Positions 23,932 to 32,237 of a stretch of 52,116 nt of DNA are shown here, piece after piece. This DNA comes from DASPKX01 sp035627835 (GTDB lineage: Bacteria > Verrucomicrobiota > Verrucomicrobiia > Limisphaerales > SXQI01), in contig DASPKX010000033.1 in NCBI GenBank assembly GCA_035627835.1, positions 1 to 52,116 on the forward strand, read 5' to 3'. Under the pieces are notes generated by a model. That model had not been told where the DNA came from. It saw only the letters and a list, made by a program, of their open reading frames with translations, and searched no databases. The position numbers were made by a program, and so were the translations under genes. Numbering within the stretch: the first letter of the stretch is position 1; the number at the start of each line of letters is the position of its first letter.

Positions 23932-25878
23932 CTATATAAGCCCCCGCTTGCGCAACATAGCTTCCATCACGCGATCCATCATCAAGTCCGCCAGTGGTTT
24001 CGTCGCAGCGTCCAATTGGTCATTGGCTGCCTTCAAAGCCTGAAGATTTCCCGAACCTTTCTCAGCATCCTCGGTGGCCAAAGCCGCAGTGACCGCGTTC
24101 AACGCCGCCTCAATCATCCCCCGTTGTTCTGCCGGCAGATCGACCCCGTGCTCCAGCAACCCTTTCTTCGTCGCCTCTGCAGTTTCCGTGGCTTTCAACC
24201 GCGCTTCAATCCATCGGCGGGCCGCCAAGTCTTCAAACGCATGCTCCACCGACTCCTCAACCATGCGTTGAACATCCTCGTCGTTAACGTCAACGGCAGA
24301 CTTCATTTCAACGATCTTCTCCACTCCCGTTGCCGTGTCGCGCGCGAGAACTTTCAGAATCCCGTTTGCGTCGATCTCAAACTGCACGCCCACCCGCGCC
24401 ACCCCGCGTGGAGCTGGCCCGAACTCCAGCGTGAACTTCCCAAGGCTCCAATTATCCTTCGCTCTCTCCCTCTCGCCCTGCAGCACATGAATCAGCATCT
24501 CCCGCTGTCCATCCACCGCAGTTGTGAATAATTCCCCCGCTTTAATCGGAATCGTCGAGTTCCGCGGAATGATCACGTTCATCAACCCGCCAAACGTCTC
24601 AAGACCGAGCGAAAGCGGCGTGACATCCAAAAGCAGCACGTTGCGGAAACCGCCGTTCAGGATCTCCGCCTGAATAGCCGCCCCAAGCGCCACAGCTTCA
24701 TCGGGATTTTGCGTCGTGTTGAGAACTGGACCTTTCGGCCGGTGGTAATCAGCTCCAATTCGCAGGCCGCCTGACACCGCTTCGAACTCCACGCATCCAA
24801 AAAGCTCATGCACAAACGACCTCACGAGCGGCATGCGCGTTTGCCCCCCAACCAGAATCACCTGGTCCATGTCACTCGCCTGGAGCTTGGCATCGCTGAG
24901 CGCCTGCAGGCAATGCGGGCGCGTGCGAGCGACGATGTCCCGCGTGAGTTCCTCCAACTTTGCGCGTGTGAGCTGGATCTCCAAACTCGCTGAACCCACC
25001 AAAAACGGCAGCGAAATGGTCGTCTCCTCCTCGCTGGATAATCGAATTTTCGCCTCTTCAGCCGCCTCTCGCAGCCGGGCGAGAACCCTCGGATCCTCAA
25101 GCTGCGAAATCCCCTGCTCCTTCAGCGCGGCCAGCAGCCAGTCAATGATGCGCCGATCCAGGTCGTCTCCTCCCAAACGAGTGTTCCCGCTGGTGGCTAG
25201 AACTTGGAAGACCCCCTCGTTCAGCTCCAGGATGGACAAATCAAACGTCCCTCCGCCCAGGTCGTACACCGCCACCTTGGACTTCTCCTGAAGCCGATCC
25301 AGCCCGTAAGCCAGAGCCGCCGCCGTCGGCTCGTTCAAGATGCGCTCCACCGTGAACCCTGCCAGTTCCCCCGCCTTCTTCGTAGCCGTCCTTTGCGCAT
25401 CGTTAAAGTAAGCTGGAACCGTGATCACAGCCCGCGTCACTGGCTCCTGAAAAAAAGCCTCCGCATCAGCCTTGAGCTTCTTGAGAATCTCCGCCGAAAC
25501 TTCCTCCGGGGTGACGGTCACCCCCCCGGCGTGAATCCTAACACCCCCTGAACCTTGGGCTTCAACATGATACCGAACCTGAAGCTCCTCCGCTCTAAGA
25601 TCGCTCCCTCGCCGGCCCATGAACCGTTTCACTGAGGAGATAGTGTCCTGCGGCTTCGCCGCCCGGACTCGTCGTGCCGGATGCCCAACAAGCGGGGGCC
25701 CTGACCGGGAAAAATGCACTACCGAAGGCGTCAGCCGTTCGTTTCCGTTAGCGATAACTAACGGAATGCCCGAATCCACCGTCGCGACGAGTGAATTGGT
25801 CGTTCCCAGATCGATGCCCACAATGCGGCTCACGCGCGCACTTTGGCCCAATAGCGTTTCACTCGTCAAAAAGAACAT
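23932..25878 (-). CDS. Hsp70-family chaperone (DnaK/HscA paralogue)
   Basis: A roughly 648-aa Hsp70. The nucleotide-binding domain has IGIDLGTTNSLVA-type phosphate 1, VPAYFNDAQRTATKKAGELAG, NEPTAAALAYGL, VYDLGGGTFD and VGGQTRMP; the substrate-binding domain includes LLDVTPLSLGLETFGG and an all-helical lid. It is a paralogue rather than the main DnaK: the lid is short and lacks the EEVD-like acidic end. The start is uncertain. The frame is open to 25944, where a hydrophobic stretch could be a signal peptide, but that would abut the nrdR start. ATG 25878 or GTG 25833 (MSRIVGIDLGTTNS) are more usual. It is divergent from nrdR. Confidence 0.87.
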   Translation of the reverse strand: MFFLTSETLLGQSARVSRIVGIDLGTTNSLVATVDSGIPLVIANGNERLTPSVVHFSRSGPPLVGHPARRVRAAKPQDTISSVKRFMGRRGSDLRAEELQVRYHVEAQGSGGVRIHAGGVTVTPEEVSAEILKKLKADAEAFFQEPVTRAVITVPAYFNDAQRTATKKAGELAGFTVERILNEPTAAALAYGLDRLQEKSKVAVYDLGGGTFDLSILELNEGVFQVLATSGNTRLGGDDLDRRIIDWLLAALKEQGISQLEDPRVLARLREAAEEAKIRLSSEEETTISLPFLVGSASLEIQLTRAKLEELTRDIVARTRPHCLQALSDAKLQASDMDQVILVGGQTRMPLVRSFVHELFGCVEFEAVSGGLRIGADYHRPKGPVLNTTQNPDEAVALGAAIQAEILNGGFRNVLLLDVTPLSLGLETFGGLMNVIIPRNSTIPIKAGELFTTAVDGQREMLIHVLQGERERAKDNWSLGKFTLEFGPAPRGVARVGVQFEIDANGILKVLARDTATGVEKIVEMKSAVDVNDEDVQRMVEESVEHAFEDLAARRWIEARLKATETAEATKKGLLEHGVDLPAEQRGMIEAALNAVTAALATEDAEKGSGNLQALKAANDQLDAATKPLADLMMDRVMEAMLRKRGLI

Positions 25879-25883
25879 TGACA

Positions 25884-25899
25884 CCACAATTAGTAGTGG
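25884..25899. promoter_or_regulatory. Candidate NrdR box 1
   Basis: CCACAATTAGTAGTGG matches the NrdR-box consensus acaCwAtATaTwGtgt at 11 of 16 positions and has the required CAC...GTG spacing of 11 bases. It lies between the Hsp70 paralogue and nrdR and is embedded in an 18-bp imperfect palindrome (25883-25900). The match was made by eye; binding is inferred. Confidence 0.45.
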
Positions 25900-25914
25900 T
25901 ATTGAGAGTGGATG

Positions 25915-25930
25915 CCACTCCTTGTGGTGC
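25915..25930. promoter_or_regulatory. Candidate NrdR box 2
   Basis: CCACTCCTTGTGGTGC keeps the CAC...GTG spacing of 11 bases but matches only 9 of 16 consensus positions. It begins 31 bases (about three helical turns) after box 1, the spacing typical of paired NrdR boxes, and ends 4 bases before the nrdR start codon. Confidence 0.35.
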
Positions 25931-25933
25931 ATT

Positions 25934-26407
25934 ATGAGATGCACTAAGTGCGGTTGTCAGGAAGACAAAGTCATCGATTCTCGCACCTCGCGTGAAGGAG
26001 CGACAATTCGCCGCCGCCGGGAATGCCTCAGCTGCCAACACCGTTTCACCACCTACGAAACCATTGAGCAGGAACTACTTACAGTAGTTAAGCGCGATGA
26101 CCGCCGGGAACCCTTCTCCCGCGACAAGCTCCTCCAAAGCGTCCGCGTCGCCTGCCAAAAACGTCCGGTTAGCCAAAAGCAGATCGACGATCTGATTGAG
26201 AGCGTCATTGAGGACGTTAACAATAAATTCGATCAGGAAGTCCCATCCATGGCTCTGGGAGAACGGGTTATGGCTGCCTTGCGGGCCATGGATGAAGTCG
26301 CCTTTGTGCGATACGCGAGCGTTTACCGGCGTTTCGAGGAACCCACAGATTTCGTTGCGGAAGTTCAAAAACTGGAGGCCAAGTCAAATGATACTGCTGC
26401 ATCCTGA
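25934..26407 (+). CDS. nrdR: Transcriptional repressor NrdR
   Basis: A 157-aa repressor of ribonucleotide reductase genes. The N-terminal zinc ribbon has four cysteines in CTKCGC and CLSCQHRFTT. An ATP-cone domain follows (KRDDRREPFSRDKLLQSVRVAC and SQKQIDDLIESVIEDV), which senses ATP/dATP. The frame is open upstream to 25619, but ATG 25934 (MRCTKCG) is the invariant family start. Candidate NrdR boxes directly upstream suggest autoregulation. The end overlaps the next gene by 20 bases. Confidence 0.95.
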   Translation: MRCTKCGCQEDKVIDSRTSREGATIRRRRECLSCQHRFTTYETIEQELLTVVKRDDRREPFSRDKLLQSVRVACQKRPVSQKQIDDLIESVIEDVNNKFDQEVPSMALGERVMAALRAMDEVAFVRYASVYRRFEEPTDFVAEVQKLEAKSNDTAAS

Positions 26408-26942
26408 CTACCTGATTTTCGAAACGTCCGACGGTGACGCCATCCCCTGTTCCGCTGAGGAGGTGACTCTCGAGTTAATGGGCGATTCCGCCCAGCACCT
26501 CGACATGGACACTGTCCGGGAAGCCGCCGCTGCCGTCGTCCATTACTTCCGCCACGACCTCCAAAAGGATCATGTCTCGGTTGCCGAATTCGCCGCCGCT
26601 TTGGAGAAGGTTCTCGCCGGCTTAGGTTTCACAGTGACCTCCTCGGGTGTGCAAGCCGGGGACCGCCGAATTTGTGTGCTCGATCTCAAGCAGCTCGCGT
26701 CCACCGCCGCGCCCGGCGGCGAGCTAATCTTTTTCGGCCGACTCCGCGAAGAGCTTGCCATGCGCCTGGAGCAAAGCCCGAACGTGTTGCGCCTGGAAGG
26801 CTTGCGCCCCTGCGTGAAAGCCCTTGCTGGCGCCCGCCGCTGGACCTGCCGCTGCCAGACATTAAACGACCAAATCGTGGAGTTTCTTCGCGAATGCTTC
26901 ACCCGCAGCTCCCCGAATGGCTGTGAGCTGGTTGTGCATTGA
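26388..26942 (+). CDS. Hypothetical protein coupled to nrdR
   Basis: A 184-aa soluble alpha/beta protein starting at ATG 26388, inside the last 20 bases of nrdR. GGAGG lies 9 bases upstream. The longer frame from 26196 is antiparallel-free but would overlap nrdR heavily and reads as nonsense there. The N-terminus (LHPDYLIFETSDGDAIPCSAEEVTLELMG) and an ordered C-terminal segment contain no motif I recognise. The overlap implies co-translation with nrdR. The function is unknown. Confidence 0.8.
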   Translation: MILLHPDYLIFETSDGDAIPCSAEEVTLELMGDSAQHLDMDTVREAAAAVVHYFRHDLQKDHVSVAEFAAALEKVLAGLGFTVTSSGVQAGDRRICVLDLKQLASTAAPGGELIFFGRLREELAMRLEQSPNVLRLEGLRPCVKALAGARRWTCRCQTLNDQIVEFLRECFTRSSPNGCELVVH

Positions 26943-26966
26943 GCCGCCCAATCGTATAACGGCGCC

Positions 26967-27311
26967 ATGAGCAAGACGCTCTTCCAGAAGATCATCGATC
27001 GAGAGATCCCCGCCTCCATCGTGTACGAGGACGACCTGGTCTGCGCTTTCAAAGACATCCAGCCTGGCGCTCCGACGCACGTGCTTATCGTTCCCAAAAA
27101 GCCGATCCGCCGCATCGCCGAAGCCCAACCAGAAGACAAAGAAGTTCTGGGACACCTCCTGCTCAAGGCCCAGGCTGTCGCGGAGCAGCTCGGCCTCAAA
27201 AGCTCCGGTTACCGTTTGGTCATCAACAACGGCCCGGACGCGGGGGAATCCGTTCCCCACCTGCACCTTCACATTCTTGGCGGCCGCAAGTTGAGCTGGC
27301 CGCCGGGCTGA
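26967..27311 (+). CDS. HIT-family nucleotide hydrolase (HinT-like)
   Basis: A 114-aa histidine-triad protein. The catalytic motif is PHLHLHILGG, giving the HxHxHxx triad, and SIVYEDDLVCAFKDIQPGAPTHVLIVPKKPI is the family N-terminal pattern. Such enzymes hydrolyse adenosine phosphoramidates and aminoacyl-adenylates. It begins 24 bases after the hypothetical gene and ends with no gap before the stop of the convergent DUF1501 gene. Confidence 0.95.
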   Translation: MSKTLFQKIIDREIPASIVYEDDLVCAFKDIQPGAPTHVLIVPKKPIRRIAEAQPEDKEVLGHLLLKAQAVAEQLGLKSSGYRLVINNGPDAGESVPHLHLHILGGRKLSWPPG

Positions 27312-28700
27312 TTACGCTAGTAATTCCTGCACCACGTGCCCGTGGACGTCCGTCAGGCGGTAATCCCGCCCACCATGGCGATAGGTCAAACGCGTGTGAT
27401 CAATACCCAACAGGTGAAGAATCGTCGCGTGGAAGTCATGCACATGGACCTTGTTCTCGGCGACCGTGGCTCCGATTTCGTCCGTTGAGCCGTACGAAAT
27501 CCCTCCTTTAACACCGCCACCTGCGAGCCAGGAGGAATAACATGCGCTGTGGTGGCCGCGCCCCTTCTCGCCATCCACACCGGGCGTCCGCCCGAATTCC
27601 GTCGTCCAGACCACGAGTGTGTCCTCAAGCATACCCCGCCGTTTCAAGTCGCGCAGCAAACCTGCAATCGGCTGGTCGATGTTCTTCGCATGTTTCGCGT
27701 GCTCGGCCATATCGCCGTGCTGATCCCAATTATGGCTCGAACTGCCATCGACGATTTCCACAAAGCGCACACCTCGTTCGGAAAGGCGCCGAGCCACCAG
27801 GCATTGCCATCCAAAGCCATCGGTCTGGCCTCGCTTCATTCCATACAGCGAAAGGGTTTCATCGCTTTCCTTCGAGAGATCGAAAACCTCCCTCGCTTCC
27901 GTTTGCATATGAAAGGCCGTTTCGAAAGTGCGAATGCGCGCCGCCAGCTCTCCATCTCCCGCGCGCGCTTGCAGATGCTTCCGATTGAAAGCTTCCGCTA
28001 AACCCAGCTCCAACTCCTGCACTTCCTGCTGTTTTGTGCGGCGGTCGAGATTGGGGATTGGATTTGCCCCCGGCACCACGCGCACGCCCTGGTGGTAAGC
28101 AGGCAGAAAGTCGTTGTTGAAAATCTGCGTGCCCGCATACGGCATCGCTGCAGCCAGGGCGACGAATGACGGCAGATTCTGGTTCATCGTTCCCAGCCCA
28201 TAGCTCACCCATGACCCAATGCTCGGCCGTGAGAAGAAGAACGATCCTGTGTGAATGCCGAGCGTCGCCTGGTAGTGCTCGTTGTCATCCGACTTCATCG
28301 ACTTGATAAGACAGATGTCGTCCATGCAATCGCGAACATGCGGGAAGAGATCGCTGACAAGAGTCCCGCATTTGCCGCCAGGCTTAAAATCCCAGCCCGG
28401 CTTCAGCAAAACCTTCTGCTGATTCGAAAGCCCTCCGCCAACCCCCGTCTTCTTCCCGTCCGCTTTGTACAGCTCTGGTTTGTGATCGAACGTGTCCATG
28501 TGGGACACGCCGCCATTCGAGAAGATGAAAATGACTCGCTTCGCTTTTGGGGAGAAGTGCGGTTGCTTCGGTGAAAGCGGATCACCAGACGAGGTGTCCG
28601 CCAGCATCTGCGAGAGCAGGCCAGGCAGAAGAATAGATCCCGCAGCGAGGCTGCGAAGCGCGTCGCGGCGATGGAGGATGAACGGCTTGGGCTGGCTCAT
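27312..28700 (-). CDS. DUF1501 family protein (sulfatase-like fold)
   Basis: A 462-aa exported protein. A Tat-like or hydrophobic N-terminus (RRDALRSLAAGSILLPGLL) is followed by the DUF1501 signature FIFSNGGVSHMDTFDHKPEL, and by VVWTTEFGRTPGVDGEKGRGHHSACYSSWLAGGGVKGG near the C-terminus. DUF1501 proteins resemble metal-dependent sulfatases or phosphatases, but activities are mostly unproven. It lies 3 bases after the DUF1549/DUF1553 gene; this pairing is characteristic of Planctomycetes and Verrucomicrobia and suggests a polysaccharide-related role. Confidence 0.92.
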   Translation of the reverse strand: MSQPKPFILHRRDALRSLAAGSILLPGLLSQMLADTSSGDPLSPKQPHFSPKAKRVIFIFSNGGVSHMDTFDHKPELYKADGKKTGVGGGLSNQQKVLLKPGWDFKPGGKCGTLVSDLFPHVRDCMDDICLIKSMKSDDNEHYQATLGIHTGSFFFSRPSIGSWVSYGLGTMNQNLPSFVALAAAMPYAGTQIFNNDFLPAYHQGVRVVPGANPIPNLDRRTKQQEVQELELGLAEAFNRKHLQARAGDGELAARIRTFETAFHMQTEAREVFDLSKESDETLSLYGMKRGQTDGFGWQCLVARRLSERGVRFVEIVDGSSSHNWDQHGDMAEHAKHAKNIDQPIAGLLRDLKRRGMLEDTLVVWTTEFGRTPGVDGEKGRGHHSACYSSWLAGGGVKGGISYGSTDEIGATVAENKVHVHDFHATILHLLGIDHTRLTYRHGGRDYRLTDVHGHVVQELLA

Positions 28701-28703
28701 GGG

Positions 28704-31616
28704 TTAATCAATATATACGAATTCGTTCAAACGGAAGAGCACACGCGCAAAGGATCCCATCGCCTCAACATTGGCCTGCTTTTCGGCAACTCCTTCCGCC
28801 ACCAACTTCTGGCGCACTTTGGACACAAACTTTTGCCCTTCGGCCAGCTCCGTTGCATCCGCCGGTCTCGCAAACGCCAGCTCAAACGCCCGGTTCACCC
28901 TTGCCGCTTCATCACCGCACTGGCGAATGACCGACCGCGCAAAGAGATCCGCTTGCTTATGCACGAACTGCTCGTTCAACAGATACAGAGCCTGAATGGG
29001 TGTCGTGCTGGTCAACCGCATCGGTGTGCTCGCCGCCGGGTCCGCACCGTCGAAAATGGCGAGGTATGGATGCCGTTGAATTCGCTGCGTCATTAAATAG
29101 ACGCTTCGCTTTTGCGTCTCGTAAACAGCCTTAAACGGATTGTGCTGCGTGAACTTCCACTCGGTTTGATCCGGGAAAGGATGCGGCCCGCCGACCGCAG
29201 GCTCCAGGTTCTGTCCAAGGGCCAGGAGCGTGTCACGGATCGCCTCAGCATCCATCCGCCGGCGCGAGAACGCGCTCAGCAATTCGTTGTTCGCGTCCTT
29301 CGCCAACGCTTCCTCGCTCATGCTGCTGGAGGTCTGATAAGTGTGCGAGAGCATGATCAAACGGTGCATCGCTTTCATCGACCAACCCGAATCCCGAAAC
29401 TCAGAAGCTAAGAAGTCCAGCAATTCAGGGTGCGTCGGCGCTTTCCCTTGTTTGCCGAAATCATTCGGTGTCGGGACGATTCCCTTCCCGAAATGATGCA
29501 GCCAAATCCGGTTCACCATCACCCGGGCGGTCAATGGATTCTTCGGATCGGTGATCCAATCCGCCAATTCACGCCGACCGCTCGTTTGCGCGGCGGGCGG
29601 CAACTGAGCCCCGCCTAACACTGTTAAGAATCGGCGCGGAACGACAGGGCCTGGCTTGGCAGGATCGCCTCGCAGTTGCACAGGCACGTTCTCAAACTTC
29701 TTTCCTTCGGCCACCGCGTAGGCGAACTCCACCGGCAATGCTCTCCGCTTCGCCTTGTCTGCGCTTTCTTTCGCTTTCGCTAAGGTTTTCTCGATCTCCT
29801 TTTTCTTGTCCCCTTCTGCTTCTTTGACTTCCTTCTCCAGGCGTTTCACTTCCGCCTCCGCACGCTCCTGCTCTTCTTTAAGGGTCTTCTGCGCGAGCGA
29901 GACTTGCTCCTCCGGAACGAGCGGCACGAGGTCACGCTGCTTTTGTTCCAACTCGATGCCCGGCCATGGATACCGCGTGCTGTGGAATATTCCGTACATC
30001 GCGTAATAATCCTGCGCTTGTATCGGATCAAATTTATGGTCGTGGCAGCGGGCGCAGCTAATCGTCAGCCCCAGAAAGGCCCGCCCGACATTGTCAATCG
30101 TGTCCTCAATCGTGAGATGCTGCGGGTAATCATCGACGCGCGAACCGAATCGGCGCGCATTGGCGATGTAACCGGTCGCAATCAACTTCTCCTGCTTCTC
30201 CTCCTTCGTTTCCGCTGGAAGCAGATCACCCGCGAGTTGCTGGCGGATGAACTCGTCGTATGGCAGGTCGCGATTGAAAGCTGCGATCACCCAGTTCCGA
30301 TAGCGAAACTGCTGCGGGATCGGAAAATCTGAATTGTCGCCCGCTGTGTCCGCATAGCGCACCACATCCAGCCAATACCGCCCCCATCGCTCGCCATAGG
30401 CGTGCGAATCGAGCAGCCGATTCACCACCTTCTCAAACGCCTTCGGTGATTTATCCGCCAGAAACGCGTCCACTTCTTCCGGAGTTGGCGGAAGCCCCGT
30501 CAGATCAAATGTTGCTCGCCGGATCAGCGCGCGACGGTCCGCATCTGCCGCCGGCTTTAGCGACGCTTCCTCCAATCGCGCGAGAATGAAGTTGTCGATG
30601 CTGTTCTTGATCCAGCTCTTGTTTTTAACCTTCGGCAGCGCAGGGGTATCGATCGGTCGGAATGACCAGAACTCCCGCGCCTTGTCCCAATCAATCGCGG
30701 TCTTCGCCTGCGCCGACGCGACGGTGTTTTCGGTGCGTGGATCCGGAGCGCCCATTTTCACCCACGCGACCAGCGCCTCAATATCTTCAGCCGGAAGCTG
30801 TTTCTTGGGTGGCATCGCCAAATCTTTGTCGATGTGCTTCACCGCCTGGATCAGCAAACTGGCCTCGGGCGATCCAGGAACAATCGCGGGCCCCGTGTCC
30901 CCGCCCTTGATGACACCAGCGCGGGAGTCCAGCAGAAGCCCAGCTCCGATCTTTTTAGCATCAGCCGCGTGGCACTTGTAGCAATGTTCAACCAGCAGCG
31001 GCCGAACTCGCTTCTCAAAAAACTCCACCTGCTCTCCCGTTGGGTTTAGCACGAACCGCGCTTCCGCAGGCGCTGGCACGGCCCCTTCACCGGCCCAAAT
31101 TTCCAAGCCGGAGAAGTTCGCCGCGCCCCCTTTGGCCGATACCTTCAGTTTTCCATCCTTCGCCTCGGCTAGCCACGGCCCAAGGCGCTTCCATACCCCG
31201 GCATTCCCGCTATGAACTTCCTGCACCTGTTGGTCGTTCACGAGCACATCGAACCGCTCGCTATGGTTATCTTCCCACACGTACAGAAAGACCTGGTATT
31301 TTCCCCCAGGCAAATTCGAAACCTCAACAGAAGCGTTCCCACCCCAAACGCTGCTCCGGATCATCTTTGCGCGCTCAGCATCCGTGGGCGGCTTCAGCGC
31401 CACTGCCTGATTCTCAAATGCGCCCCCCTTAACCGTCACATTGGAGCCGTCTTTCCCCTCCCAGGCGCGCCCGTCTATCTCGACCGCAGGCCCATTCAAG
31501 TTGATGCCGCGGTAAAATCGCGCCTCCCCAGCGGCAGCGCCAATCGCGACCAGGCCGAAGAGCGACGCGGCAGTCCATCGACGGGCAAAGTTAAGCAGGA
31601 AGTAAAGTCCGGGCAT
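28704..31616 (-). CDS. DUF1549/DUF1553 protein with planctomycete-type cytochrome c domain
   Basis: A 970-aa secreted protein. The longest frame reaches 31991 but would overlap the neighbouring gene; ATG 31616 gives MPGLYFLLNFARRWTAASLFGLVAIGAAAG, a signal peptide. Next is a carbohydrate-binding/malectin-like domain (FYRGINLNGPAVEIDGRAWEG ... VFLYVWEDNHSERFDVLVND). A heme-binding CYKCH motif follows (VEHCYKCHAADAKK), then DUF1549, a charged coiled coil (AQKTLKEEQERAEAEVKRLE) and DUF1553. The role is probably extracellular electron transfer linked to polysaccharide degradation, but this is inferred from family context. It is co-oriented with DUF1501. Confidence 0.9.
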   Translation of the reverse strand: MPGLYFLLNFARRWTAASLFGLVAIGAAAGEARFYRGINLNGPAVEIDGRAWEGKDGSNVTVKGGAFENQAVALKPPTDAERAKMIRSSVWGGNASVEVSNLPGGKYQVFLYVWEDNHSERFDVLVNDQQVQEVHSGNAGVWKRLGPWLAEAKDGKLKVSAKGGAANFSGLEIWAGEGAVPAPAEARFVLNPTGEQVEFFEKRVRPLLVEHCYKCHAADAKKIGAGLLLDSRAGVIKGGDTGPAIVPGSPEASLLIQAVKHIDKDLAMPPKKQLPAEDIEALVAWVKMGAPDPRTENTVASAQAKTAIDWDKAREFWSFRPIDTPALPKVKNKSWIKNSIDNFILARLEEASLKPAADADRRALIRRATFDLTGLPPTPEEVDAFLADKSPKAFEKVVNRLLDSHAYGERWGRYWLDVVRYADTAGDNSDFPIPQQFRYRNWVIAAFNRDLPYDEFIRQQLAGDLLPAETKEEKQEKLIATGYIANARRFGSRVDDYPQHLTIEDTIDNVGRAFLGLTISCARCHDHKFDPIQAQDYYAMYGIFHSTRYPWPGIELEQKQRDLVPLVPEEQVSLAQKTLKEEQERAEAEVKRLEKEVKEAEGDKKKEIEKTLAKAKESADKAKRRALPVEFAYAVAEGKKFENVPVQLRGDPAKPGPVVPRRFLTVLGGAQLPPAAQTSGRRELADWITDPKNPLTARVMVNRIWLHHFGKGIVPTPNDFGKQGKAPTHPELLDFLASEFRDSGWSMKAMHRLIMLSHTYQTSSSMSEEALAKDANNELLSAFSRRRMDAEAIRDTLLALGQNLEPAVGGPHPFPDQTEWKFTQHNPFKAVYETQKRSVYLMTQRIQRHPYLAIFDGADPAASTPMRLTSTTPIQALYLLNEQFVHKQADLFARSVIRQCGDEAARVNRAFELAFARPADATELAEGQKFVSKVRQKLVAEGVAEKQANVEAMGSFARVLFRLNEFVYID

Positions 31617-31812
31617 CGCGCTCAGGATACAGAAGCCTAAGCCAAAATTCCAATGGGTTTTCGAACGAACCGGCGCAAACCAACCTCGAAAGGCGGGCTT
31701 TCTACGCGACCCCCATCTTCCTCGCCCGTCTTGTGCCAGCCAAATCTTGTTGCCTTCTCGCAACGGACGGCGTATTGAACGCCTTGTAATCCGTCCAAAT
31801 AATAGTTGTTGT

Positions 31813-32142
31813 ATGAAAAAACTGACTCTAACTCTCTCAGCGCTCGCGCTCGCTTTCACCGTCTCCACCTTCGCCGCTGACGCCAAGGAACAGACCATCA
31901 AGGGCAAAGGCCAATGCGCCAAGTGCTCCCTGAAGGAAGCGGATTCCTGCCAGAACGCCATTGTCACCGAAAAGGATGGCAAGAAGACCACCTATTACAT
32001 CGCTCAAAACGACACCAGCAAGAAGTTCCACGGCAAGATCTGCACCGAGCCTAAGGACGTCGAAGCAACCGGCACCGTCAAAGAAGAGAACGGCAAGAAG
32101 ACCTTGACCGTCTCCAAGATCGACCTCGCCGCTGCCAAGTAA
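31813..32142 (+). CDS. Small exported cysteine-containing protein
   Basis: A 109-aa periplasmic protein. A signal peptide (MKKLTLTLSALALAFTVSTFAAD) precedes a segment GKGQCAKCSLKEADSCQNAI with a CxxC plus a third Cys and a KFHGKICTEPKD segment with a fourth. This resembles the DUF6370 family (from memory). The chain is short and Lys-rich. A longer frame from 31747 adds 22 residues without signal character. The start overlaps nothing; the divergent DUF1553 gene begins 196 bases away. A terminator follows. Confidence 0.82.
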   Translation: MKKLTLTLSALALAFTVSTFAADAKEQTIKGKGQCAKCSLKEADSCQNAIVTEKDGKKTTYYIAQNDTSKKFHGKICTEPKDVEATGTVKEENGKKTLTVSKIDLAAAK

Positions 32143-32162
32143 GCTTTAACTGTCGATTTCAC

Positions 32163-32200
32163 AAACCCGCAACAGCGCCGCTGTTGCGGGTTTTTCTTTT
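32163..32200 (+). terminator. Rho-independent terminator
   Basis: AAACCCGCAACAGC pairs perfectly with GCTGTTGCGGGTTT around a 3-base loop (32163-32193), followed by TTCTTTT. It ends transcription of the small cysteine protein gene and lies just before the convergent mechanosensitive channel gene. Confidence 0.93.
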
Positions 32201-32237
32201 GGGGGATGCTAACCTCCCGCCGCGAACCGAACACTGG

